Shown piece by piece: positions 1 through 6,077 of a DNA stretch of 13,294 nucleotides (position 1 is its first letter; every line of letters begins with the position of its first letter). A program made the position numbers and the translations under genes. Origin of the DNA: Candidatus Pacearchaeota archaeon (lineage in GTDB: Archaea; Nanobdellota; Nanobdellia; Pacearchaeales; GW2011-AR1); contig JAGLIS010000035.1 in NCBI GenBank assembly GCA_023142835.1, positions 1-13,294 on the forward strand. The letters run 5' to 3'. The notes beneath the pieces are model-generated. The model was not told the origin of the DNA. It saw only the letters and a list, made by a program, of their open reading frames with translations, and searched no databases.

Positions 1-19
1 CCCGTTTGACCACTCCGGC
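1..19 (-). tRNA. 5' end of a tRNA gene, probably class II (Ser or Leu), cut by window start
   Basis: Read on the minus strand, the first 19 bases are GCCGGAGTGGTCAAACGGG. This has the form of a tRNA 5' end: a 7-nt acceptor strand (GCCGGAG), TG at positions 8-9, then a D-arm start with the purine-rich GG of the D loop. The pattern resembles tRNA-Ser and tRNA-Leu genes. The anticodon and 3' half lie outside the window, so the identity is not settled and another isoacceptor is possible. It lies 74 bp downstream of tRNA-Gly on the same strand. Confidence 0.6.
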
Positions 20-41
20 ATTCCCTCATTGAATTAACCAA

Positions 42-59
42 TAATAAAGAGTTATAAAA
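42..59 (-). promoter_or_regulatory. Candidate TATA region for the partial tRNA
   Basis: The minus strand carries CTTTATTA at 42-49, which is 23-30 bp upstream of the mature 5' end of the partial tRNA. That is the same spacing as the CTTTAAAA box of tRNA-Gly. A second TATA-like string, TTTTATAA, lies at 52-59, so the box actually used is uncertain. Confidence 0.4.
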
Positions 60-85
60 TTATCGGAGTGAGGGTTCAGTCCCTC

Positions 86-91
86 AAAAAA
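86..91 (-). terminator. T6 tract after tRNA-Gly
   Basis: Directly after the discriminator base of tRNA-Gly the minus strand reads TATTTTTT. Oligo-T tracts are the usual intrinsic termination signal of archaeal RNA polymerase, so this is likely the end of the tRNA-Gly transcript. A 6-bp stem hairpin follows immediately (69-86). Confidence 0.5.
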
Positions 92-93
92 TA

Positions 94-179
94 TGCGCGG
101 GCGGGGACTTGAACCCCGGTCATTTGGTTTCTTCAACAACATTTGGAAGCCAAAGATTCTACCACTAAACTACCCACGC
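94..179 (-). tRNA. tRNA-Gly (anticodon UCC) with a 15-nt intron
   Basis: The minus strand folds into a full cloverleaf. The acceptor strands GCGTGGG and CCCGCGC pair over 7 bp with one G-U and discriminator A. The T stem is CGGGG/CCCCG with loop TTCAAGT, the D-arm is short, and the anticodon stem is TTTGG/CCAAA with loop CTTCCAA, giving anticodon TCC (Gly). The exons total 71 nt, normal for tRNA-Gly. A 15-nt insert at the canonical 37/38 site (plus-strand 129-143) is an archaeal tRNA intron. CTTC of the anticodon loop pairs with GAAG in the intron, flanked by two 3-nt bulges, as the tRNA splicing endonuclease requires. CCA is not encoded, so it would be added by the CCA-adding enzyme. Confidence 0.95.
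129..143 (-). other. tRNA-Gly intron with canonical BHB splice motif
   Basis: The intron reads AATGTTGTTGAAGAA on the minus strand. The 4-bp central helix is CTTC (tRNA positions 32-35) with GAAG (intron nt 10-13). The 5' bulge is CA^A and the 3' bulge is AA^A, each cut after its second base. The remaining ATGTTGTT forms the loop. It is too short to encode anything. Confidence 0.9.
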
Positions 180-201
180 ACAAATAAATATCGAGTTACA
201 G

Positions 202-217
202 GTTTTAAAGTTTATTG
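202..217 (-). promoter_or_regulatory. tRNA-Gly promoter (BRE/TATA)
   Basis: The minus strand reads CAATAAACTTTAAAAC. Its CTTTAAAA core (203-210) lies 24-31 bp upstream of the tRNA 5' end, the expected place for an archaeal TATA box, with the A-rich upstream part at the BRE position. The same 16 bases occur in inverted orientation upstream of secF (591-606). The stop codon of the HNH gene (205-207) lies inside this promoter. Confidence 0.7.
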
Positions 218-537
218 TTTCTAAAATGTTTCTTCCTATGGCAATTAGAACACAAAACACTACATTTTTCTAATTCTTTTCTTATCCTCAAAATTGAATA
301 TCCGTCTGCAACCATTTTAGAAATATTATTTTCTTTTTTCCCTGAATTATGATGAAAGTCTATCGTTGCAGGATGGTTCTCCTCACATTCAGAACATTTA
401 AGAGAACTTTTATATTCTTGAAACCATAATTTAATCTCGTTCTTTCTCTTTTGAATATGAGCCTTTTCAGAATCTTTATTTTTTGCATACCACCTTCTCC
501 TACAATCCAACCTTTTTTCTTTATCTTTGTAAGGCAT
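205..537 (-). CDS. Small HNH-type zinc-binding protein, putative endonuclease
   Basis: This 110-residue basic protein carries an HNH (beta-beta-alpha metal finger) signature. A first CxxC pair sits at C48/C51, the catalytic-type DFHHN at residues 60-64, and a second CxxCHRKKH at residues 96-104. Four zinc ligands flanking an HH core are typical of small HNH nucleases found in archaea, phages and mobile DNA. The charged N-terminus (MPYKDKEKRLDCRRR) matches the usual start of this family as I recall it, and supports the ATG at 537. A TATA-like box lies 22-30 bp upstream, so the message is probably leaderless. The gene stands alone between tRNA-Gly and secF, and its 3' end lies in the tRNA-Gly promoter. 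A free-standing homing or mobile nuclease is possible. The target is unknown. Confidence 0.8.
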   Translation of the reverse strand: MPYKDKEKRLDCRRRWYAKNKDSEKAHIQKRKNEIKLWFQEYKSSLKCSECEENHPATIDFHHNSGKKENNISKMVADGYSILRIRKELEKCSVLCSNCHRKKHFRNNKL

Positions 538-558
538 AATATCTAAAGGTATTCAACC

Positions 559-567
559 TTTATATTT
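559..567 (-). promoter_or_regulatory. TATA box of the HNH gene
   Basis: The minus strand reads AAATATAAA, 22-30 bp upstream of the ATG at 537. This spacing fits a leaderless archaeal transcript. Confidence 0.5.
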
Positions 568-590
568 GTTTGTATTCCCTTTAGCTTTAT

Positions 591-606
591 CAATAAACTT
601 TAAAAC
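591..606 (+). promoter_or_regulatory. secF operon promoter (BRE/TATA)
   Basis: CAATAAACTTTAAAAC ends 22 bp upstream of the secF ATG, with CTTTAAAA at 598-605. It is identical over 16 bp to the tRNA-Gly promoter at 202-217 (opposite strand). It would drive secF-secD and the two following ORFs as a leaderless or near-leaderless transcript. Confidence 0.65.
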
Positions 607-627
607 TCCTCATTTTCTATATATCTC

Positions 628-1641
628 ATGGACTTCGAATTGTGGTACAATAGAAATTACAAAAAACTTCTAATAATCCCTTCAATAATTTTAGCACTAG
701 CCATAATATATCTAACAATCTTCACTTTCCAAACGGGAGATATAATCTATAAAGACGTATCACTAACAGGAGGTTCAATAATAACCTTCCCCACAAATAT
801 TCCTTCCCAAGATTTAGAAGATGAACTTTCCAAAAACCTAACAGACTTCACAATTAAAACAATCTCCGATAACGCCGGGAACCAATTAGAATTAGCAATA
901 ACAGTTAAAGAACAAGATACCCAAATACTCGAAGATTCACTAGAAAATTTTTTAGGATATGAACTAACTTCGGAAAATTCATCGAAGGAAACAACAAGTG
1001 CATCACTCTCCGCCGACTTTTACAAACAACTTATCGTAGCAGTAATCTTGGCATTCTTTTGGATGGCGGCAGTAGTTTTCATAATTTTCGCAAAAGGAAA
1101 TAAAATAAAAATTCAAGTAATTATTCTAAACGTTCTTTTTGGATTCTTCATGGGAAATTTCTTTTTGTCTCTTAACCCTATCTTTTCTACAATAATTTTT
1201 CTTACATTCGCAACAATTCTAATAAGAACCTATATCAAAAAATCCTTACCCGCTTTCGCAGTTATGCTCTCTGCATTTGCAGATATTATAATGACTCTTG
1301 CCGTAGTCAATCTAATTGGAATGAACATTTCGACGGCAGGTATCATCGCATTCCTTATGCTTATAGGTTATTCCGTAGACACAGATATTCTATTAACAAC
1401 CCGTTTATTACAAAGAAAAACAGGAGTAAACTCTGCACTTTTCGGAGCATTCAAAACAGGAATCACAATGACGCTGACATCTATCATAGCAATTATCGCA
1501 GCTTTAATCGTCGTCTATCCTTTTGGTTCCGTCCTTAACCAAATTTTCACAATCTTACTTATCGGACTCACCCTCGACCTTTTCAATACTTGGATTACAA
1601 ACGCTTCAATAATTAAATGGTATGTCGAGGAGAAAAAATGA
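628..1641 (+). CDS. secF: Protein-export membrane protein SecF
   Basis: SecF is an accessory subunit of the Sec translocon and works with SecD to aid protein movement across the cytoplasmic membrane. The 337 residues show one N-terminal membrane segment (about 13-35) and a short extracytoplasmic domain (36-130) opening with DVSLTGGS (43-50), the SecF counterpart of the DFxGG motif. About five more membrane segments follow from 132 to the end. The motif GYSVDTDILLTTR (247-259) is typical of archaeal SecF, and its acidic residues lie in the membrane segment implicated in proton-driven function. The length is normal. A good TATA box lies about 25 bp upstream and no Shine-Dalgarno is needed for the first gene. 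Its stop overlaps the secD start by ATGA, so translation is probably coupled. The secF-secD order is the reverse of the usual bacterial order. Confidence 0.95.
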   Translation: MDFELWYNRNYKKLLIIPSIILALAIIYLTIFTFQTGDIIYKDVSLTGGSIITFPTNIPSQDLEDELSKNLTDFTIKTISDNAGNQLELAITVKEQDTQILEDSLENFLGYELTSENSSKETTSASLSADFYKQLIVAVILAFFWMAAVVFIIFAKGNKIKIQVIILNVLFGFFMGNFFLSLNPIFSTIIFLTFATILIRTYIKKSLPAFAVMLSAFADIIMTLAVVNLIGMNISTAGIIAFLMLIGYSVDTDILLTTRLLQRKTGVNSALFGAFKTGITMTLTSIIAIIAALIVVYPFGSVLNQIFTILLIGLTLDLFNTWITNASIIKWYVEEKK

Positions 1642-3185
1642 AGATAACTTTCAGGATATGGATACTCCTTACATGTGTATTGTTCTCACTAATTTCAATT
1701 TTCTCAATTCCACTATTAATGTTCGAGAAAGGAGTTTTGGTTTCTGCAGTAGAACAGAACACAACTCTCTTCGAAAGTGGACTCCGGGAAGGGATGGTTA
1801 TTCTAGAGATAAACGGAAAACTCATAGAGTCTATGGAAGATTATTCCGCAGCATTAGAACCCTTTACACGTCTTGAACCGAACGAGACACAGAAGCTAAC
1901 ACTAAAAACAAAAAATTTAGAAATCATAAATTTGTTTACAAAAGAAATCATTGATGATATCTCTATCGAAGAGATACCTTCGACAAAACTCAAAACAGGA
2001 CTAGACCTTCGAGGTGGAGCACGAGCATTCATCAAGGCAGACGTCCCTTTAAACGATATTCAACTAGACGATCTCATCGCAGTCTCAGAACAAAGGTTGA
2101 ACGTCTATGGATTATCTGACGTAAAATTCTTCAAAGTTAAAACATCCTCGGGAGAAAATTTAATGGGAATCGAAATCGCAGGAACATCTCCAGATGACTT
2201 AGAAGAATTAATTGCAAAGCAAGGAAAATTTGAAGCAAAGATTGGGAACGAAACAGTATTTATTGGGGGAGAAGAAGATATAACTCATGTAGGACGAACA
2301 GGGACCGACGCATTAATTACCGAATGTAATCCTTCAGGAGACGGAGGAGAATATTGTAGCTTTAGATTTGTTATCTCCTTAAGCGAAGCTGCAGCACAAA
2401 GACATGCAGACATCACAGACGAACTTTCAATTAATGGAACATACCTTAGCAAACAATTAGACTTCTTTATCGACGGAGTAAAAACCTCCTCGCTGAACAT
2501 TGGAGCAGACTTAAAAGGAAATGTCGCAACACAAATTCAAATTTCAGGTTCAGGCTCAGGACAAACAAGACAAGAAGCTTTAGAAAGTACAAAACTTGAG
2601 ATGAAAAAACTCCAAACAATTTTAATCACAGGTTCATTACCTTTCAAACTAGAAATCGTAAAACTAGATAAAATTTCACCAAATCTCGGAGATCAGTTTA
2701 CAAAACAACTTCTACTCGCAGGAATTTTTGCGATTATCGCAGCATCAATTTTTATCCTCATAAGATATAGAAAACTAAATATCACCCTCACATTAATCTC
2801 CGTTTCACTTTCAGAAGTTCTAATTATCCTCGGTGTAGCGGCATTAATTGGCTGGAACTTAGACCTTCCTTCAATCGCAGGAATCATCGCAGCAATTGGT
2901 ATGGGCATAGACTCCCAATTAATTATCCTCGACGAAGCACGGAACAAAAACGAATCTCTTACTCAACGAATCAAGAAAGCACTTTTTATTATTGTAACAG
3001 CATTCGCGACAACAACCGTTGCCCTAATTCCTCTAACAGGATTATTAGGTTTCATGGGAATCGGAGCAGTTTCAGCAGGACTTCTAAAAGGTTTTGCAGT
3101 AACGACAATCATAGGAATTACAACAGGAGTTCTAATTTCAAGACCAGCCTTCGCAGATATTGTAAAACAATTTGAAGAAGATTAA
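1638..3185 (+). CDS. secD: Protein-export membrane protein SecD (archaeal type)
   Basis: SecD is the large partner of SecF. I place the start at the ATG at 1638, which overlaps the secF stop as ATGA and has a GAGGAG ribosome site (1627-1632) just upstream, giving 515 residues. Membrane segment 1 is at about 5-28. Residues 31-105 resemble a PDZ domain (GLREGMVILEING, then a helix). GLDLRGG (121-127) opens the first periplasmic-type head domain, which runs to about 350. Five membrane segments then cover about 357-505. The core motif LPSIAGIIAAIGMGIDSQ (410-427) followed by LIILDE places D425 in the membrane segment that in archaea carries a (G)xGxDxQ pattern. The protein is shorter than many bacterial SecD and lacks a fused SecF. 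Expression should be coupled to secF. Confidence 0.95.
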   Translation: MKITFRIWILLTCVLFSLISIFSIPLLMFEKGVLVSAVEQNTTLFESGLREGMVILEINGKLIESMEDYSAALEPFTRLEPNETQKLTLKTKNLEIINLFTKEIIDDISIEEIPSTKLKTGLDLRGGARAFIKADVPLNDIQLDDLIAVSEQRLNVYGLSDVKFFKVKTSSGENLMGIEIAGTSPDDLEELIAKQGKFEAKIGNETVFIGGEEDITHVGRTGTDALITECNPSGDGGEYCSFRFVISLSEAAAQRHADITDELSINGTYLSKQLDFFIDGVKTSSLNIGADLKGNVATQIQISGSGSGQTRQEALESTKLEMKKLQTILITGSLPFKLEIVKLDKISPNLGDQFTKQLLLAGIFAIIAASIFILIRYRKLNITLTLISVSLSEVLIILGVAALIGWNLDLPSIAGIIAAIGMGIDSQLIILDEARNKNESLTQRIKKALFIIVTAFATTTVALIPLTGLLGFMGIGAVSAGLLKGFAVTTIIGITTGVLISRPAFADIVKQFEED

Positions 3186-3186
3186 A

Positions 3187-3648
3187 ATGGAATTTAAATG
3201 GCACCTTCTATTCGGATTCATAACTTCTTATGTCCTAATCCATTTCTTCAACTTTCCCCTCCTTGCAGGATTAATAATTTTTATTGCTTCTTGGATTATC
3301 GATATTGATCATTATCCTTGGTATGCCCTCGAAACAAAAGACTGGAATCCTTTCCATGCGATAGAATGGTATGTTAAAATGGTCCCAAAATGGTGGGCAT
3401 TATCTCTCAACGAAAGGAGAAAGTTTAAACACGGAATTTTTATTTTCCATAGCTTATTATTTTGGATGATTTTAGCTAGCCTATCATTTATACATCCATT
3501 ATTCCTTTGGATTTTAATTGGTATAGCGATTCATATCTTTGCAGATTTAATTGACTTAAAAATAAAAAATGAACCACTATACATCAAAATCTTCCCATTG
3601 TATACTATAAGAAAGAATAAAAACAAGCGAAGATTAACAGAACTATGA
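3187..3648 (+). CDS. YdjM/DUF457-like membrane protein (metal-dependent hydrolase-like)
   Basis: This 153-residue integral membrane protein has about four hydrophobic segments. It carries the spaced polar motifs of the YdjM/DUF457 family: DIDH (39-42) after the second membrane segment, H82 with HS at 88-89 (KHGIFIFHS), and HIFAD (116-120) in the last one. In that family these histidines and aspartates are thought to bind metal, but the enzymatic role is not established. The ATG at 3187 starts 1 nt after the secD stop. A TTG at 3172 would also keep frame but overlaps secD and is less likely. The gene appears to be co-transcribed with secFD. Whether it assists export or is simply carried in the operon is unknown. 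Confidence 0.75.
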   Translation: MEFKWHLLFGFITSYVLIHFFNFPLLAGLIIFIASWIIDIDHYPWYALETKDWNPFHAIEWYVKMVPKWWALSLNERRKFKHGIFIFHSLLFWMILASLSFIHPLFLWILIGIAIHIFADLIDLKIKNEPLYIKIFPLYTIRKNKNKRRLTEL

Positions 3649-3770
3649 AAAATCCGTCAGAAAAGAAAAGCACCTTACAACCTATCACTACCTTCTTAGA
3701 GGAGACATCTTTTTATGGGAAACGCGTTTACATTAATACAAAACAATTACTTAATAGCTTCTACTATTAA
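3645..3770 (+). CDS. Hypothetical 41-residue ORF, possibly a truncated gene
   Basis: An ATG overlaps the stop of the preceding gene as ATGA and opens a 41-codon frame (MKNPSEKKSTLQPITTFLEE, then TSFYGKRVYINTKQLLNSFYY). The overlap continues the tight spacing of the secF-secD operon and is the main reason to take the frame seriously. It has no hydrophobic segment and no motif that I recognise. It ends inside the 3' end of the convergent methyltransferase gene, overlapping it by 24 nt. It may be a small protein, the N-terminal remnant of a gene cut where the glycan locus begins, or chance. No frame on the same strand beyond 3770 looks like its continuation. Confidence 0.35.
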   Translation: MKNPSEKKSTLQPITTFLEETSFYGKRVYINTKQLLNSFYY

Positions 3771-4535
3771 ACCACTTCGTGTATCTAACAATTTTACCTG
3801 AGGCATTTTACCTTCTTTGAAATTACATTTCTTCACTTCTTTAAATCCGATTTCCAAAAGAATTTTTTCCATCTCCTCAAAATTATATATATATCTATGA
3901 AACGCAAATCGGTTGTGATATTTAAACATAAATATTTTTTCTGAAAATGTCAAATGTTTCTGCATTATTTCTGCATTATTTGTTTTTTTGTAATCTAAAA
4001 TATCTTTTTGAATTTTAGCTACTTCCTCATCTAAAGAAGGACATATTATTCTTAATATACCTCCTTTTTTTAAAATCCTATAACATTCATTTAAAACCTT
4101 TTTACTCTGTTCTTTTGTTAGGTGTTCTATAAAATGAGAAGTAAAGATATTTTTCACTATAGAATCCTCAAATGGGAGACCATAATTAATATCGTGATGA
4201 ATAATAGTTTTTGTTTCCAAAATCTTTAAAAATTCATTTAAGGGTAGATGATCTTTTGTACAAGTCTTACTATAAACCCATTTTTTAAAAAATTTAGGAA
4301 GCCATCGTTTTTTCATAAGATATATTAAAAAACTTCCATCAATTCCCACGAAAGAATCTAGGACATTATATTCACAACCAATATCAATTCCTTCTCCATG
4401 AAAATCATATTTTTTATTCTTTTTTATTCTCAAAATAAAATCATTTATCTTATAGGTCATGTTTTTATTTAACCAAAATCTTTTAAATATGTATCTAAAT
4501 AATTTTTCTTCATTATCATTATTTAAAAGACACAT
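3747..4535 (-). CDS. Class I SAM-dependent methyltransferase (methyltransferase type 11-like)
   Basis: This soluble 262-residue protein has the Rossmann-fold methyltransferase motifs. Motif I is GIDIGCE (49-55), the acidic residue after strand 2 is in VGIDGS (63-68), HDINYGLPFED (114-124) is motif II, FIEHL (135-139) is the post-motif typical of type 11 methyltransferases, and ECYRILKKGGILRI (150-163) is motif III. It probably methylates a sugar or lipid intermediate of the neighbouring glycan pathway, but the substrate is inferred from context only. The start is uncertain. The ATG at 4535 adds about 25 residues before MTYKIND, where relatives appear to begin. A TATA-like TATAAAAT at 4547-4554 sits too close to 4535 for a leaderless start there, which slightly favours an internal start near 4460. 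Confidence 0.8.
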   Translation of the reverse strand: MCLLNNDNEEKLFRYIFKRFWLNKNMTYKINDFILRIKKNKKYDFHGEGIDIGCEYNVLDSFVGIDGSFLIYLMKKRWLPKFFKKWVYSKTCTKDHLPLNEFLKILETKTIIHHDINYGLPFEDSIVKNIFTSHFIEHLTKEQSKKVLNECYRILKKGGILRIICPSLDEEVAKIQKDILDYKKTNNAEIMQKHLTFSEKIFMFKYHNRFAFHRYIYNFEEMEKILLEIGFKEVKKCNFKEGKMPQVKLLDTRSGLIVEAIK

Positions 4536-4546
4536 CTCTTTAATAA

Positions 4547-4554
4547 ATTTTATA
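4547..4554 (-). promoter_or_regulatory. Possible TATA box of the methyltransferase gene
   Basis: The minus strand reads TATAAAAT, 12-19 bp upstream of the first ATG. A transcript starting about 26 bp downstream would begin inside the annotated frame, so either the true start codon is internal or this is not the promoter. Confidence 0.3.
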
Positions 4555-4653
4555 GACTTTCCGTTTCCGAAGTACCTCCATTAAATATCTCCTTATTTTA
4601 TTTGTGTTTTAGATTATTTGAATGTGATAGTTAGAGAATAAGAATGATAACAA

Positions 4654-4676
4654 CAAATAAAAAGAAAGATATCTTT
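4654..4676 (+). promoter_or_regulatory. Possible promoter/operator of the flippase gene
   Basis: CAAATAAAAAG at 4654-4664 lies about 21-31 bp before the ATG and could be a TATA box. It abuts a perfect 12-bp palindrome AAAGATATCTTT (4665-4676) that would fall near the transcription start. In such AT-rich DNA a chance palindrome is possible. Confidence 0.3.
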
Positions 4677-4684
4677 GATTAAAA

Positions 4685-6055
4685 ATGGGAAGTATGAAAA
4701 ACAATTTCATAAAAACAGAAGCAAAAGATGCAAAAGAAATTTTTAATAGATTTAAGAATAAAGATTTCTCTGGAAACGAAGGTAGAGCTATAAAAAATTC
4801 TTCATGGCAGATTGCGACGACATTAGTTACAAAAATAGGCTCCTTACTTTTTACAATTATCATTGCAAGATTAATGTTACCTGAAATTTATGGTCTCTAT
4901 GGTTTAGCACTATCGACGATTCTGTTTATGGGAATTTTTAGTGATTTTGGAATAGGTTCTGCACTAATGACATTTATTTCTAAAACAATTGATAAAACTC
5001 CTGAAAAGGCAAAAGGATATTTTTATTATCTAACAAAATATAAAATATCTCTAGTAATTCTTTCATCAGTTATAATCCTTTTTTCAGCAAAATGGTTAGC
5101 AGGAACTTATTATAGTAAACCAATCTACTACGCTCTTTTAGCCGGAGCTATTTACCTACCCATGACTTTATTCTCTGGTTATCTAGATTCAATATTCACC
5201 GCTAAAAATAATTTTCGTCCACAATTCATAAAAGAATTAATCGTTCAGATATTAAGATTAAGTATCCTTCCCCTTCTTATAATCTATTTCTTAGCAAAAG
5301 TTTCCTCAGTAGAAATTTATCTATTATGGATTTTTATCGCCTTATCCTTTTGTTATTTTATCGGAGGAGTATACCTACTAATAGTGGCAAAATTAAATCA
5401 TCCATTTAATAAAGCGAAAGCACAAAAATTAAACACCAAAGAAAAAAACGAACTAATCAAATTTATCCTTCCTCTCTCCGTTACAGCCTTCTCAGGAGCC
5501 TTTTTTGGTATCATCGACCAAATTATGCTCGGACACTACGTCGAGAGCCAATTCCTTGGTTTTTATCAGGCTGCATTCAATCTAATAGCTGCAGCCTCTA
5601 CAATTATTGCATTCTCTTCGACAGCAGTATTCCCTATCTTTGCTAGACTTAAAGGCAAAAGTCTCGAACGAGGATTCAAAAAGACAAGAAATGCAACTAT
5701 TTTAATCTCTATTGCAGCAGCAATTTTCACATTTACCCTAGCCCCATTTATCATTAAAATTATTTATGGAATTGAATATTCCTCCGCAATAACTTACCTA
5801 AAAATCCTATCCATCCTTCTAATTAGTTTCCCTTTAATCAACCTATATACCACCTATTACATGTCTCAAAAAAGAACAAAGATTTTTTCAATTTTATTAG
5901 TTTTTTCAACAATCTTAAATATAATCTTAAATTATATTTTCATTAATATTGGTCTGCAATACTCTATGTCTTACGCAGTTATAGGTGCATGTACAGCGAC
6001 GATAATAAGTAGATATTTCTATCTCGGAGGATTGGTTTTATTTAGAAAAAGGTAA
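4685..6055 (+). CDS. Wzx-like polysaccharide flippase (MOP superfamily)
   Basis: The 456-residue polytopic membrane protein has roughly 12-14 hydrophobic segments and matches the polysaccharide biosynthesis/flippase family of the MOP exporters. After a polar N-terminus it has EGRAIKNSSWQ (32-42), then the first membrane helix. The family signature ARLMLPEIYGLYGLA (61-75) follows, then IFSDFGIGSAL (84-94). A second repeat-like half starts near residue 255 (KFILPLSVTAFSGAFFGIID). Members move lipid-linked glycans from the inner to the outer face of the membrane, so it is the likely export step for this locus. The ATG at 4685 is used, and an ATG at 4694 is an alternative. The C-terminal half has more C-ending codons than the glycosyltransferase genes, closer to secFD. 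It converges on the radical SAM gene with only 20 bp between stops. Confidence 0.88.
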   Translation: MGSMKNNFIKTEAKDAKEIFNRFKNKDFSGNEGRAIKNSSWQIATTLVTKIGSLLFTIIIARLMLPEIYGLYGLALSTILFMGIFSDFGIGSALMTFISKTIDKTPEKAKGYFYYLTKYKISLVILSSVIILFSAKWLAGTYYSKPIYYALLAGAIYLPMTLFSGYLDSIFTAKNNFRPQFIKELIVQILRLSILPLLIIYFLAKVSSVEIYLLWIFIALSFCYFIGGVYLLIVAKLNHPFNKAKAQKLNTKEKNELIKFILPLSVTAFSGAFFGIIDQIMLGHYVESQFLGFYQAAFNLIAAASTIIAFSSTAVFPIFARLKGKSLERGFKKTRNATILISIAAAIFTFTLAPFIIKIIYGIEYSSAITYLKILSILLISFPLINLYTTYYMSQKRTKIFSILLVFSTILNIILNYIFINIGLQYSMSYAVIGACTATIISRYFYLGGLVLFRKR

Positions 6056-6072
6056 AATATTATAATCCAAAA

Positions 6073-6077
6073 TTTTT
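6073..6077 (+). terminator. T5 tract between convergent genes
   Basis: TTTTT lies 18 bp after the flippase stop and just reaches the stop codon of the convergent radical SAM gene. It is a plausible archaeal oligo-T terminator for the flippase transcript, but short. Confidence 0.3.

Noticed and set aside
1617..1637. Upstream ATG in frame with secD (adds 7 residues)
   Set aside because: It lies inside secF without a ribosome site. The ATG at 1638 has GAGGAG just upstream and forms the ATGA overlap with secF.
3172..3186. TTG start for the YdjM-like gene
   Set aside because: It overlaps secD and adds only five residues before a normal ATG placed 1 nt after the secD stop.
3715..3801. 28-codon ORF with a GAGGAG upstream on the plus strand
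   Set aside because: Most of it is antisense to the conserved 3' end of the methyltransferase gene, and nothing in its sequence suggests a protein.
3883..3894. Short AT dinucleotide run that looks like a microsatellite
   Set aside because: It is only a few repeats long and lies in the coding sequence for YIYNF-type residues of the methyltransferase. This is normal for AT-rich DNA.
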